A stretch of 64,000 bases of DNA from Choristoneura fumiferana (GCF_025370935.1 NC_133473.1:19553042-19617041); one strand, 5' to 3'. Numbered from the stretch's first letter, positions 19,613-31,978 are shown. Program-made: numbers and translations. Notes: a model not told the origin generated them from the letters alone.

Positions 19613-20937
19613 GGAATATCTATTAAAGGACCGCAAGTCTAAGTTCAACTCATTTTTAATAGATGTGTGGCGAAAACGCCACGAATCCAAGTCGCATATT
19701 GCATGGCAACTCTATGGAGAGAAAATTGTCTATTGCTCTCGGAACACTCAAGCTACGACTCGTTAGATTTGCTCTGTTGTATAAAATTAATTCAGTGCCT
19801 TTATTGCTATTACAATACTGTACTATTGTATATGTACTAAGTGTATGAGTATACGCCTTTGAAGAATAACTATCTTTTCGTTCCCGACACCTATCACGAT
19901 CCATAAATGAAAACTTTTCTACTTAAAATACATATTGTACAAATCAGTGGGCGAACGTAAGAAACAATTATTATTTTTTACGAACAAAATTTTTTCGACT
20001 GACAAAATTTCACCAAAAAACTGTAAATTTTCGACTGCAACATGTGGGTTTTTGGTGCAGATGCAGCATTTCCTGATAAAACACGGGCATCTGCAGTAGC
20101 AATATCGTTGAAGACTTTTCAGCAAAATTTTTCACTTACATATTCGAAGTAACTTTGTCCTTTCTTTGTAACATCACGATCCGTAGGAAATCACAATTAT
20201 TTACTTAAAAGGTCATGGTCAGGTGCAAGATTTTACTTATTTACCAAAGTTTGCTTTCAGATAAAAAGATGAATAAATATCACGGGTTAATTAACACAAA
20301 TTGACCAAGACATGTGGAAGTAAAATAAGGTTTTATGTTGTTATGGATACCAGGTAACAAATAAAAATGCTACACAGACAGACACGTACAGACACGTATA
20401 CGTACTTTAATGTATATTAAACGCCCAAGATTTAAAAACAATAATTTTTTTTTTTTTTCATATAAAATATCTGACTGGAGATCGTTCGAGTGGTCAGGTT
20501 CTCTAACTACTTAACTATCCGGTCATCAAGTCAAGTATCAAATATTATAAGAACAATGTTTCACTGCTAGTGTCGCTGCAAATTCGCACAAAGTAAGCAA
20601 AACGTATGCGCAAAAGTATTCCAGGTGTTTTGTAGCAGATAGGTAAACGAGTATCTAAAACGCCTGGTAAAGGTATATTTTCTTTCACTCGACGCGAATT
20701 TCAAAAGTATGGACAAATCTTAGGCACTAATCGAGTTATAAAAAACGGGTTTTAAATTTTTTTAAACCCCTATTTTTACTCTTTCCTGTCAATTACTTTT
20801 TAAAAATCGAACGTATACCAATGTTTTGGTAAAGTTAAAACATTGCGACTGTTAATACTGGCCGTGAGCAATTAATCAAAAATGTATGCCATACGATTAA
20901 ATAGTTAACCAAGTGTCAGTATTCGTATACAAGATGT
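19613..20937. other. No recognisable feature
   Basis: AT-rich; a run of T near 20445-20458. Short frames on both strands at 19656-20125 are unremarkable. Confidence 0.5.
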
Positions 20938-20988
20938 TCGTATATTTTTCTAAGTAAGTACTTATTTGGAAAAATATACGAATAATTT
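20938..20988. repeat. Compact near-perfect palindrome
   Basis: TTCGTATATTTTTCTAAGTA, centred on GTAC, is followed by its near-complement TACTTATTTGGAAAAATATA with CGAAT: arms of about 22 bp and no loop. It may be a tiny MITE remnant or a cruciform-prone site. Confidence 0.7.
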
Positions 20989-21217
20989 TTGTAATAACTT
21001 AGGTATACCTATTTGTACAAATATTCATTAGGTACACTATTCAATTAAACTTACGGTAAGTACCTACCTATCTAAGTTTACCACATTATTTTGACAATGC
21101 AGTATTTTTAAAAGCTATAAGCTTAACTTCGTTTATACTTTTATATACACAGTTTAAAAAGAAAGCAAGTATACAATCCCCTTAATTACACCTGAAGATT
21201 CCTTGCTTTTGTTTCAC

Positions 21218-21520
21218 AATTCAAAGTCAAAATTAAAATATCTTTATTCAGTGTCAAGAATAACTACTACACCGCGTTAAACACTAACATGCTTTGTGAC
21301 TCGTACAAATAATTGCCACTAAAACATTATCACACTAAATTAAAGCAGGTCTTATTAAATTGCACCCGCTGTTTACGTGCGAAATATCAGTGAAATTTCT
21401 TGGGAAATAGCTCGGTGGTGATAATTTATATAAGAAAGGCTTCAAGATTAGGTCCGTAATAGGCCCCATACATAACGCCGCTGGAAGTCTAGTTTGCCTC
21501 TTGGGTTTTAGAATGTTCAC
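21218..21520 (-). repeat. Possible LINE 3' end, minus strand
   Basis: The right-to-left reading ends TGAATAAAGATATTTTAATT and TTGACTTTGAATTGTG, an AATAAA signal followed by a TTTGAC-like tail typical of LINE 3' ends. Just upstream is a 61-codon frame I do not recognise (21335-21520, starting at ATG). Family unproven. Confidence 0.35.
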
Positions 21521-21689
21521 GCTATAATAGTATCTGTGGGTTGAAAATGCTTTGAAGGCAATTTATATTTACGCTTAAGCCACTAAGATGTTTGTGGTGA
21601 AAAAGGGGTTGCAGACAAAATTTTCATAAAGCAGAATCTCGACGTTCTTGATGATTTAGCGAAAAATATTTTTACTGTATGTAATATTA

Positions 21690-21745
21690 AAGATTAGACC
21701 GGTCGCAAGTGGCGAGTTGTCGTTCATTGTGGCACCTAGTCAGCG
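21690..21745 (+). mobile_element. RTE-type LINE scrap
   Basis: AAGTGGCGAGTTGTCGTTCA with TTGTGGC matches the 3' region of the LINE at 5225-5512. Confidence 0.55.
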
Positions 21746-23154
21746 AGTTTGACTTGAAAACAGGTTACAGTAATAATTTGAAAGGACAACGTTCACTCGC
21801 ACAACGTCTATTGATTGCAATTAACATGTCATCTTGAGAGCCGAGGTACAGTATATGTCACCGTTCTTGGACAGTATGCTAGATTTTGATATAACAATGT
21901 ATCATCATACCTACATGAGTTACTGTTTAAAATATATCGCAAGCACCTTCCTTTGCTTAAGATGGTTCTTTTTGCATGTAAACCAGTAACGCAGCCACAG
22001 TTTTCCCACAGACATGTTTTTTAGGTATGCGATTTGTTGAAGAATATTACTAAAAGAAGGTTTTCGCAAATTACATAAAAGCAGGATCAAAAATTACAAT
22101 CATGCTGTAGTAAATTTTAATTCATTTTACTAGGCTGTATTGTATTAGTCAGTCACGTGACCATATAGTTGGTCAAATTATAATGATTCAAAATAGGTGA
22201 TGGTAAGAAACCAAGTTCAATTTCTATGTCATTTAAGAAGCAAAGATAAAATAATTTGATAATTTGAGATAGAAATCTTCCCTCTATCGAGGTCAAACGT
22301 TATAAAGGCGCCGAAGGCTGAAGACAAGACAAGTATACTACCCCCCCTTTTATCGCGCGATAAAAAATGTTTCAAGACGTCAAGCCATAACATGATAACT
22401 TCATAAAGATCTAAATCAATATTACCGCGCAAACGATAAACCCTTTTTATTCGGCATCATAAATATCAGCTTTCGCTAAATAAGGCTTTACGGGTAATCA
22501 TCGAAAAATAAGCACTAAAGTAAAATACGACCAAAAAAATACGAGTACGATATATCGAAAGCAACTTACTCTTGGGCGGACTGGAAGTGAATTTATTGAG
22601 AACTGGGAATATTTTCATCATAATTAAAAAAAAGCAACCAGTAATGAAGTATATTATTGTCATCTTAACATTATCTTTTGATTGTTTAAGATAAGAAATA
22701 AAAAGCAGTACCGTTACGGGGTATTTTGAACCATTGGAGAGTTACTTTGGCCCACATGAAAACCACATAAAACGAAAAATAATATGTAAAATAAAACGTG
22801 ATCGATCAATTAAATTGAAAATATAGCAAAGAGCCATATTCTCAATGCAATAATAAAAACAGGACCGAGTTAATCCCAAGGGCCTTACGGTATTTAATTT
22901 ATTTATAATTGGTGCTGTAAAAAAAAGTACCTAAATATTCTTCCAGCTAATTCTGGTATCGATGATAAAGCCGATCTCTCTAGCCAATTTTTTAAAGTAT
23001 TTTCTTGTTTAGTTTTTGAAAGTTAAACTCTAGTAGCTACTTTGTCTATCCGGCGCAAGACCGCCTGTTTTTCGTGGCAGATCAGATTTTTTAATCGATT
23101 GTAGTAATTTTTATGGGTAAGTTCATTAATTATCCGTTTTTTTGTGTCGATTTA
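21746..23154. other. No recognisable feature
   Basis: AT-rich DNA with no supported feature. Confidence 0.5.
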
Positions 23155-23252
23155 GTTTTAGGAGCCATGGGGGTTAAAAAAGCGGTAACGTTTTGTATGC
23201 TCTGCCTACCCCATTTGGGAATACAGGCGTGATGTTTGTGTGTGTGTGTGGG
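23155..23252 (+). mobile_element. TG-tailed SINE-like repeat, plus copy
   Basis: GGAGCCATGG, AGCGGTAACGTTTTGTATGC, TCTGCCTACCCCATTTGGGA, ATACAGGCGTGATGTTTGTG then (TG)n. Minus copies at 24711-24812 and 40297-40399. Confidence 0.75.
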
Positions 23253-24710
23253 GTTAAAAAATCTCATATTTCAGCCATTTTATAGTTTGTTTTACTTCAA
23301 CCTTTTGTTATGTATACTTTTCTGATTTTCTCAATACTGCATGGCCATGGAAATAAATAAAAAGTTAATACTTCGTTACCTTAGTATATTCAACCTCACA
23401 AGTTCTTAAAATCTAGCACAAAATGCAAAAGGGTCTCAATCTGTTCTATTCATAGACTCCTGACTCTTCCGCAAAGCTGAAATCTTTGACACAAGAGCAG
23501 CATTCGTCACGTACCCCGGTCATATCCGTCGGGATCTCGGAGACATTCTTAAATTTTCATAGCGAACACATTTCTCTACGCCCTACGTGTCACAGCGAAA
23601 AGTGAAAATACGAAATTGCGAATAGAATTTTATGTGAACCATTCTCTGCCGATTGGGGACCCGTGCGTTCACAGAGTGCAATTCTATTTGGTATATTGTT
23701 ATTAAATATATATCTGAAAAATGTAGCCTGGGAGAAACGATTTTGCCTTTAGATTTTGCTTAAGGAAATCTTAAACTAATTGTACTTTTAAAGGAAGCAA
23801 AGTGATTCAAATATGATTTTAATAATGTAATCAGTTTTAACTCAGGATAAGTTATGAGAAGAATATTGGATAGGTACAAAACTTTTAAAAGTGTCTGTTA
23901 AGATTCGCAACTTTGTAACAAGTAAAACTTGAGGTGCGAACATCGACTTTCTTCAAATAGACACTTAGAATTCGCTTTAATTTCCAGTTTTCTCAGAAAC
24001 ACCAAAATCACGTTGAAAATTCCTGACAATGGCATTCGCCAATAAGCCATCGCAATAAGTATTTCAAATAACAAATGAGGAATTGTTGCTGTCATTTCCT
24101 ACAACATTTTTGTGTATTATGATTGAACGGTAACGAAACTTGAGGTAGTCCCAACAGACTGAATTGGTGAGTATTCATCATTCGCCTAACGTTTACCCGG
24201 ACCGTATTTTTTTAAAAGTAAATAATGAAACATTACGAGTTTATAATATTCAAAGTTCAATTCATAAAAGAATAGACCAACGCTTTCAGTGACTATCAAA
24301 CATATAATCGCATATTTTGCCAGGAACAGCATATTTAGCATTCTGATAAAACCAATTCACAATATACGAACTTACGTAGTGCAATGAATATTTTTATGAA
24401 CGATAAAAACCCGCTTCGCAAAAATATGACCGACGGAAATTATACTTAATGTACTGTGAATAACTTAATGTTGATTGAGTTAGTGAGAAGGTACGTTTTC
24501 TTTGCCATTTTAAAATTATTACTGTTGTTTCAAGCGAAATCATGAATAAAATCCTTGCGCTCTGTCCGTAGCGACTAGCAGACATATTATAGCCATGTTA
24601 ACTGACATTTCAATTCTCTCCACGCGTGTTCCACACGCATTTACGAGTATCTGGGTTTTTCATTATACTCGTAGAATAAAATATTGTATTGATAACTATG
24701 ACCCGAAATA
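23253..24710. other. No recognisable feature
   Basis: Single-copy-looking DNA. The 23450-23690 part is less AT-rich but has no frame or motif I can name. Confidence 0.5.
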
Positions 24711-24812
24711 CATACACACACAAACATCACGCCTGTAATTCCCAAATGGGGTAGGCAGAGCACACGAAACGTTACCGCTTCGGAGCCAATTTTAGAAATT
24801 TTAGGTTTTATG
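24711..24812 (-). mobile_element. TG-tailed SINE-like repeat, minus copy
   Basis: (AC)n then AAACATCACGCCTGTAATTC, CCAAATGGGGTAGGCAGAGC, GAAACGTTACCGCTTCGGAG, CCAATTTTAG and AGGTTTTA: the complement of the family at 23155. Confidence 0.75.
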
Positions 24813-25589
24813 TTTGACAAAAAAAGGTACAATAGTGACAGGTTGCTAGCCTGTCGCCTACGGTATACCTTAACCTATATCCTAAGACAACATCCACCGA
24901 AGAAATGGAAAGGTGAAATTCTAACCCGACACCAAACGGGAAATACCAAGGAATAATGGTAATTATGTCATCATTATTCATCTTCAACCCCTATCAGGCC
25001 ACAATTGGATATAGATATTTCCCATGCTACGTCATTACGCTACTAAGCCCAATTTGTAGCATCCTGTTTCCAATCACTGCCTATTGCGCGACAAAAATCG
25101 TAGATCCATGTATTTTTTAAGCCGCGAAAACGATAAGCAAAATTTAAATAAGCAAAGCTCGCTGGCAAACACTTGTAATTCCATATAACATTTAGGCTGC
25201 AGCTAGAGAGCCCACGAGGCTCGGAAGTTGACTAAGCCTTGACGTTAATTGCTTAATTATTTTTGGCAAGAAAACAGATTAATGTACTTCAAACAGTCTC
25301 ATTGACGTCTTTCGCACCCCATTTCTTACCGACTGAGGAAATTAGGAGGGCCACGTTCAAGGGTTTAGAGAATCAACGGGTAACAAATTGTTTTGACACA
25401 AATACTGTTTGCTTTTGGGTATTTATGAACGTCTTTGTTGACTTACTTCAGCGTTATTGACGCCGTTCCATTTTGTTTTTCGTCGCCGTCTATAAAAAGC
25501 ACACCTTTGAGCTATTCTGCTTGTATTGGTAACTTTATCATCTTCATACGAGACGCAACATAAGACGCCTCCCCTTTGGAATGCTACAA
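24813..25589. other. No recognisable feature
   Basis: Nothing supported. Confidence 0.5.
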
Positions 25590-25712
25590 ATGACAACTCG
25601 CCACTTTCATTCACCGATTGCCCGCAAATCTCGCGAACATGATGTTGATGATATGGATGGACGGCACCGCGAGATATGCGGGTAATCGGTGGATGAAAAT
25701 GGCGAGTTTTAG
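25590..25712. mobile_element. Inverted pair of RTE LINE 3' fragments
   Basis: ACAACTCGCCACTTTCATTC with ACCGATTGCCCGCAAATCTC is mirrored by GAGATATGCGGGTAATCGGT and GGATGAAAATGGCGAGTT. Both arms resemble the CGAGTT region of the LINE at 5225-5512. This could be a twin insertion or a MITE that captured the LINE end. Confidence 0.65.
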
Positions 25713-27334
25713 AAATAAAAAATGTTACTAACTACCATTTAGTTCTTAAAGTCCATGTTTACCTAGCCGTAGCGCCTAAAATCTAGCTGTGATTAATATT
25801 CATGAAAACACAAATTGAGACACTGGCACGAAATGACCGGGCTTTCCCGGCATTAGTTATCGAAATTCCTTAATTTTGTACCGGGATTAGATTCTGCCGG
25901 TAACCGTTCCCGCTATTAAAGTTACTTGTGGAATAAAGTTTCTGGACAATAATTACATTGTGAGTAAACGGCGGGAAATTGAGTTTTAGGTTTAATTTTG
26001 TTAATAACTAATTTGTTTAATAGACTTGCAGCGTAACCGCGGTGAGCGTGAGTTTGTACCGCCCACCGAAATCGAGGGGAATTCAGTGTTTTGTTTTTCC
26101 ATGTTAATATGTAGTGGAGTCAAAAGTGATAACTATGTAGTTTCTAACATGGTTTTTGTATGTTATGTTCAGCGTTTTAGTTATTTCAGGTTACTTTAAA
26201 AAAATGATATATTTTAAATTTTAAATATTTTTATATATTAAAAATATTTCACTGCATTTTAAAGAACCTTGAATAAAATATAAAAAGTTCAGTATGGTTT
26301 ATATTATTTGGAAAAACAGAACTGCTTTTAGTAGTCTCTTGCAGTACACGAGGGCGTTTTAAATATAATTATAAAATGTGTTCCACAGGTTACTTTTACT
26401 TAAATTCAAAAATAGCCCACTATTGTATTTTTGCTGGTAAGTTCGTTTTTTTTTTAATAAACCTAAAATAAGACAGTAAAAATTCATCACATCTAAAATA
26501 TTTAAGTGAAATAGGTTACTTAACATTATCCTCTCAATCGAAATATTTATTAGCCTCAGGCTACTTATATCAGTCAGCTTGAAATTTAAAATTCACTGAA
26601 TAATGGACATTTCATTTCAATACTATTCAAAAGTAAAATATTGAAATCCTAATGGAAGTTTATAAATATTTAATCCGCATCCGATCTCGCATTCAGAAAT
26701 ATTCATAATTCTAATTTTATATTCAGCAAAGACGGCCCTGTCATTAAAATCCATTAGCACAATAAGACAACAAAAGCTAGAGAACTAATGGGAAACACAA
26801 AATAAAGTAGGATAATCATTGACTTGCCGATAAAGAAGCTATAACGGCAATTTGGTCTCGCCCCAAATAGGAAAGAGCTCGAAGCACGCGTGTGAAGTGT
26901 GGGTTCCGTATTAGTACAGATATGTGACACGGCTACGATTTTCATGTACTAGTAATAGCCAGGGGTCGGAAAAAAAGTGCGGATGACGTTTAAATGACGT
27001 AATTTTGCACACAAGATGATGTTTTTATTTAAACTTCCATGTGACACGTAGTAACAAAGTAGCATTAATGAAGTAACAAAATAATCGTAAATAAATCAAT
27101 GGAATTCAGTGAATAAAATAAATTTCATATCGTTTAATAAAGAGGTTGATAAATGATAAGTGATAATTGTTTATGAAAATCCAAAATACTATTTGAAATC
27201 ATCCTATAAGTGGTTTGGCGTCTTCGGCATTTTTTGTCCGACCCCTTGTAATAACTGAGATCTTTTACGAATGTCTATCGTGATCATTGCCATCTAAAGA
27301 GCAGAGTTGCGTCAGTGTTCTATCATTCCGTACA
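25713..27334. other. No recognisable feature
   Basis: AT-rich DNA with no supported gene. A CCGGG-containing patch near 25835-25910 is less AT-rich. Confidence 0.5.
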
Positions 27335-27386
27335 ATAGTCGTCATATCAGCGAAAGACGTCCACTATCAGACAACGGCGTTCTTCA
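27335..27386 (-). mobile_element. RTE-type LINE, 3' end (left part of split copy)
   Basis: GTCATATCAGCGAAAGACGT then CCACTATCAGACAACG is the complement of an RTE 3' end. The copy seems to resume at 27860 after the TIR element. Confidence 0.55.
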
Positions 27387-27851
27387 AAGAGTTCAACAGC
27401 TCAATGAGGGCTATCGCGTATTAATTCGTCGCTAGAGGCGCTAGTGTAGCGTGAGGTCTCCGAAATGTCAAATCTCATAGTTTTTGGGTGAGCTATTTTG
27501 GTATTTGCATATTTTGTGAATATTTTGGATTACCTAAAATTCATTATGGAAATTATGCGTTACGGGGCAATTAATGTCATGTAAATGTAATGTCATGTGT
27601 ATGTAAGTGTAAATGTTGTTTTGAGACAGTTTTGTCTTTCGGAAACTTTTGTACTCCCTTTTTTCCCAACAAAACGGGACTACACAGCACTGTGGGTGCT
27701 CGATACTTTTATGGTACGGTTATAAGGTGTATTAAATATGATTTTAATCTAAGCTTTGTTTTTACTTGAAAGCCACACTTAAAAACCTCACGCAACAGTG
27801 GCGCCATCTAGAAAGACAAAAAACAAAAGCCTTCATTGCTATAGAACTCTT
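27387..27851. mobile_element. 465 bp TIR element nested in a LINE
   Basis: Left end AAGAGTTCAACAGCTCAATG, AGGGCT, CGCTAGAGGCGCTAG, GCGTGAGG; right end, complemented, AAGAGTTCTATAGCAATGAA, GGCT, CTAGATGGCGCCA, GCGTGAGG. TIRs are about 65 bp and imperfect. The motif order resembles the MITE at 28099-28258, suggesting one family. No coding. Confidence 0.7.
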
Positions 27852-27859
27852 CAGCACCA

Positions 27860-27975
27860 TTGTCCTGCGCTGTCCACAACCTTCTGATTCCCGTGACTAT
27901 CAAAAGATCGTCGCATGATCTTATATGGGGCCTTCTTACGCTACGTCTTCTGATTCGCGGTCGCCATAAAACAAT
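27860..27975 (-). mobile_element. RTE-type LINE (right part of split copy)
   Basis: Complement shows the RPRIRRRS-like segment (GCTACGTCTTCTGATTCGCG) and the DDL segment (AAGATCGTCGCATGATCTTA). It is frameshifted and probably one copy with 27335-27386. Confidence 0.65.
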
Positions 27976-28098
27976 ACAATATAGTATACTTCCCAGTTCA
28001 GACGTAGTTATGCTCTACTTCTTTCTTTCCTTTTTGCTGACACCGTCAACGGCGGCTGGTTGGTGAATATAGCGGTTGTCAAAGGCGATTGTCGAATC

Positions 28099-28258
28099 AA
28101 TGAGGGCTAAAAGATAGGCGAAACATCGCTAGATGGCGTTAGTATCGTAAGGTTTTTTTACGTTATTGTTAGGCAATTGCAAGCAAGACCGTACGTCAAA
28201 AAAATCTCACGATACTAACGCCGTCTAGAGATATTTCGCCTGTCTTTTAGCCCTCATT
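28099..28258. mobile_element. Palindromic MITE, AATGAGGGCTAAAAGA ends
   Basis: Left AATGAGGGCTAAAAGATAGG, CGAAACATCGCTAGATGGCG, TTAGTATCGTAAGG; right ATCTCACGATACTAACGCCG, TCTAGAGATATTTCGCCTGT, CTTTTAGCCCTCATT. Arms pair over about 60 bp. The right half is shared with 1-96. Confidence 0.85.
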
Positions 28259-28298
28259 TGTCTGTTTGTTGTTGCCGTATCTGTGTGGTCTTGGCGTT

Positions 28299-28505
28299 TT
28301 TTTTTAATACAATATAGATTTGCGTTTGGCCACAATCACGCCTGATGGAAAGCGAGGATGAGGCCTACGATGGAGCACGCTTGCCTAAATAGTAAATGCT
28401 CATTCACCCTAGACTTGAAAGCGGCCAAATTGTAGTGTTCAGGAAACACAGTTGCGGGCAGGAAATTCCACTGCTTTGCTGTGCGGTTTATGAAGGAAGA
28501 AAATG
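28299..28505 (-). mobile_element. LINE C-terminal fragment with A-tail, minus strand
   Basis: Minus strand, read from 28505, encodes SFINRTAKQWNFLPATVFPE then HYNLAAFKSRVNEHLL without a stop, a C-terminal motif of insect jockey/CR1-like LINEs. It then reaches a 3' UTR and a poly-A seen as the T run at 28299-28308. The same protein end occurs at 61258-61560. Confidence 0.75.
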
Positions 28506-28637
28506 ATGATTGATGTGTTTGCTATCCCAGAATTGTTAAATTAATGACGGTCATCATCTATCTAGACAATGTCTCAATTGCATGATTAAGTGTACAAGCT
28601 AATAGTATTGATGAATTTCAATACAAAATCGCTAAAC

Positions 28638-28852
28638 CCACTATTATAAATGCAAAGGTTAACCTTTTGTTTATTTGTTGGTTTCATCACGTTTAAACCG
28701 CTAAACCAATTTAGATGAAATTCGGTATACAGGTAGTTTGGGTCCCGAGAAAGGACATAGGATAGTTTTATCTCGTAAAAGTGCTAGTTCTAGCGGGATA
28801 GTGAAAATCGAATTCTACGCGAACAGGGTTGTGGGTAACGGCTACTACTAAG
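28638..28852 (+). mobile_element. Lep1-like Helitron
   Basis: CACTATTATAAATGCAAAGG, AAACCGCTAAACCAATTTAG, ATGAAATTCGGTATACAGGT, CCCGAGAAAGGACATAGGAT, CTACGCGAACAGGGTTGTGG and GGCTACTAC. The 3' hairpin region is degraded. Closest relative at 48450-48662. Confidence 0.75.
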
Positions 28853-29924
28853 TACCCATGTACTTTTAAGGAGTCATTATCATCATCACCAGCCCGTATC
28901 AGTCCAGTGTTGTACATACGCGTTTCTGGTCCCGTCCCTTCTCTAAACCCTATGCGCTGACTTATGAATATGACCGCTCCACCTAGCTCCAAAGTTCTGC
29001 ACTACGTTTACCAACAGGCAATTACGTCTCATGAAAGAAATCAATTTTATATTTACTGGCCGTAAAAACTAAAAGCATCAATATCCATACTTAAATAAAA
29101 ATTTACAAACACCGAACCCTGCTAAAAGATAAATATTCCTTTTGCATTTTATTTCTATTTTATTCTCTTGGCCTTCCCGTTTTCTTTTGTTCTGAGTGAT
29201 TTATGAAGTACTCTAACCTTACAAAACATTAAACATTGGAACGGAGGAATGCAAGCAATCATACATAAATTTCACACAAATTCGTATGATGGGGGAAATG
29301 AACGAACGTAATGTCTTAGTGGGGGAGAGAGATTTAGATTTATGTAATTATTTCCCCACAGTTGTGGTTATTTCAATTTCTTTTTTTTTAAGATTTATGG
29401 AGGAAAAAATAAAATAAATCCATTTTTTTTGCAAAACACATCGATTTTTAAAAAGTAGAGATTTTTTTAAATCAAACAGTAAATATATATAATTCATACT
29501 TAGATACCTACCCATTTCGTTTTCAGTTTTTAGATACTTAGTGTTATATATTTTTTTTATTAAACAAACAACGCGTCCTCGGAACAACTATGTATCTAAA
29601 AAAGTTACAAAAACAAACCATTCATATTCATTCTATTTCACAAGCGCAATGACAATCCGACATAAAGGAAATATTTATTCACCTACCCCTCCGCGATAAA
29701 ACATTACCAGAAAAAGTATATTATTTTCTTTTACCGCAGAACATACTATAAAGAATAATAGGCAGGAAACGTGGATACCCATACCCAGGACAACAAAACG
29801 CGTTCTTTTACTAACATAAAATAATAATACGGTAACTTTTGTTTTTCTGGCTTTGAGAGTACAAGTAACTACATGAAGGTAATAGATAGTACTAAGTCAT
29901 TATTATATCTCTAAGTGATTTGGG
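28853..29924. other. No recognisable feature
   Basis: Very AT-rich in the second half. The 79-codon minus frame at 29348-29587 is lysine/isoleucine-rich low complexity. Confidence 0.5.
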
Positions 29925-30128
29925 GCCGAAAAGTTAATTGGCGACCACGAATCGGCAAACGTAGCGTAGGACGTCCACCGACGAGATGGACGGGGACGGA
30001 TGATTTGGTTAAAGCCGTGGGTTCACGTTGGATGTAGGCCGCTTCCGACCATAGCAACAAGAGGTCTATGGTGAGGCCGATGTTTAACATTGGACATCGT
30101 ACGGCTGATATGTGATAATGATGATGAA
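29925..30128 (+). mobile_element. RTE LINE (HmRTE-like) 3' end, plus strand
   Basis: GGCGACCACGAATCGGCAAA, GTAGCGTAGGACGTCCACCG, ACGAGATGGACGG, TTAAAGCCGTGGGTTCACG, GATGTAGGCCGC and the ATGATGATGA tail are the sense counterpart of the minus copies at 33299, 41522 and 51226. Confidence 0.8.
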
Positions 30129-30320
30129 GTTTATCCTTGTGCTGAGTTATATTGCTGCTAATCATTTGCTTAATTTACTTCAGGATGCTGATAGGGCTGC
30201 CTCGAAACTGCAACGCGTCAGCAATTTTCGCGGAGGCGCCCGTGGACAAGTTCTCTGTCATCATGCGTAAGAGCAGCTTCACTGCGCTAACAGGATGAGA
30301 GCCAGCGCTAACAGCATCCT

Positions 30321-30583
30321 AAGGTGGGTCCACACGGCACAGACTTTAGTCTGCGCAGCGTGTCTGTACAGACTTAAGTCGGTGCAAATGGGACGTGTGG
30401 ACGTGAAGTCTCAAGTCTGTAACGACATCTGTGCATTTTTGTATCTGGCATCAAAAAGTCGGCGCAGACATGGTTTAAAAGAACAACTAACATGTCTGTA
30501 TCGTGTGGACGATGTGAGTCGCACATACTTTTGTCCGTGCAACAGTCTGCGCAGCGCAAGTCTGCACCGTCTGGACCCAGCTT
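30321..30583. mobile_element. 263 bp TIR element, AAGxTGGGTCCA ends
   Basis: Left AAGGTGGGTCCACACGGCAC then AGACTTTAGTCTGCGCAG; right complement AAGCTGGGTCCAGACGGTGC then AGACTTGCGCTGCGCAG. The interior repeats AGACTT/CAGACT motifs many times. Flanks do not give a clear duplication. Confidence 0.8.
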
Positions 30584-31468
30584 AAAATGTTTGCTGACAG
30601 GTTTGATGCAGTGTATCTTAACCATTGTGTAGTGGGCATGCATACACTATAAATAGATGTAAAACAACTACTAACTCTGACATGTAATTACTTTACAATG
30701 ATTATTACGTTATTTGAGTTGTTATCAATTCTTGATAATTTGAGTTTAGAAATAAATTAGAAAGAACATACCTACATTTATTCACAACACAAGACACAAT
30801 AATTATTATTAAAGTATAAAATATAGACAACACGAAGGATAGTATGTGCCATTGCGGTTGTGAATCGGATCCTAATTCATTATTATTATTAAGTGGGCTT
30901 GTATATCGATATGTTAGAGAGAAAAGATTCGTGTCTAAGTAAAACCAAAGTGTATGTTTTACTTATCAGTGGTAAAACAGATATATAAATTAACAAAACA
31001 ATTGACAAGTTGCACTAAGTATTAATTAGGATTGACAAAACTCATACTTATTTGCATATAATTATAAGTATTATAACATAACAATGGCCTCTAAAACCTA
31101 TTCTGTGTCACAAGTCTTACCAAAAGTTTAAAAATTCTATTTCAAATTCATGAAATTTGGAACACATAATATGAAACATTGTTTTATGAAAGCTGAAATT
31201 AATATTTGCATGCAATTTAGCTAGTAGAATTTTTTAGGATTATTAGAATTAGCCCAAAATTACTGAACAAAAGAAAAGTGTTAGTGACTTGACAGTGTTT
31301 GAAAAGCAAAACCACGGCAAACCTGTCGTCATCGGGGAAAAAGAAATGCATTTTGGAAACGTTTGGAAACGATTCTCGCAACCCGGTGATATGTTTTGCG
31401 GGAAATTATTAATTTTCATTTGCACTTCTGAAAATATCATTATTAAATAATAAAAAATTATGTGATAA
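30584..31468. other. No recognisable feature
   Basis: AT-rich, no supported feature. Confidence 0.5.
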
Positions 31469-31776
31469 TTACTTTATTATCGTAAAAATGCATACTTTTA
31501 TCGAGCTACGAGGTCGATGAACGAACTGTGTCAGCGTTATGAGGATCTAGATCTGTACCGATTAAAACCTGCTGCAGTAAGAAACCGTATAGCATCAAAT
31601 TTCTTTGCTCCTCATCCCGGGGCTCAGTCGCCTCTTTGATTTTCTTTTTTTGTTCAATATCTTCGTATTATCTGTGGAAACGTTTAATTGGCTCTATTGT
31701 TACATGTTCTCTATTCCACCTTTATTAGTTAATTTAAGCTGTTGGTTTTCCGAATAAAATAAAATAAAAATAACTA
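31469..31776 (+). mobile_element. LINE C-terminal fragment with A-rich tail
   Basis: A clean 56-codon frame (31469-31639) reads FYRATRSMNELCQRYEDLDL then YRLKPAAVRNRI, the TRS...LDLY..xAAxRxR pattern of LINE polyprotein ends. A 3' UTR follows, finishing CCGAATAAAATAAAATAAAA. It is 5'-truncated; clade not assigned. Confidence 0.55.
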
Positions 31777-31879
31777 GCTGGCTCTCTTGGATTCGTCTAC
31801 GAATTCATGGCAGGTGAAGTTGCAAGCGAAAGCTAATAAATATATATTTAAGTAACTATAACTAGGATTACCCCCTACC

Positions 31880-31978
31880 ATTTTTTTTCTCGGACGCTAT
31901 ATTCATATAGAGACCAATGTATTTTTTTACTGTATTCTTACAAATAAAGTTAATTGGAAATTTTGAATTTGAATTTTA
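31880..31978 (+). repeat. Retroelement-like tail with TTTGAA repeats
   Basis: TTCTTACAAATAAAGTTAAT is followed by TTTTGAATTTGAATTT, an AATAAA-type signal with a short tandem tail. Confidence 0.4.

Noticed and set aside
20580..20700. CCAGGTGTTTT / AAAACGCCTGG inverted motif
   Set aside because: Only 11 bases with one mismatch; expected by chance at this scale.
29348..29587. 79-codon minus-strand frame
   Set aside because: Lys/Ile/Phe-rich translation of AT-rich DNA, no features.
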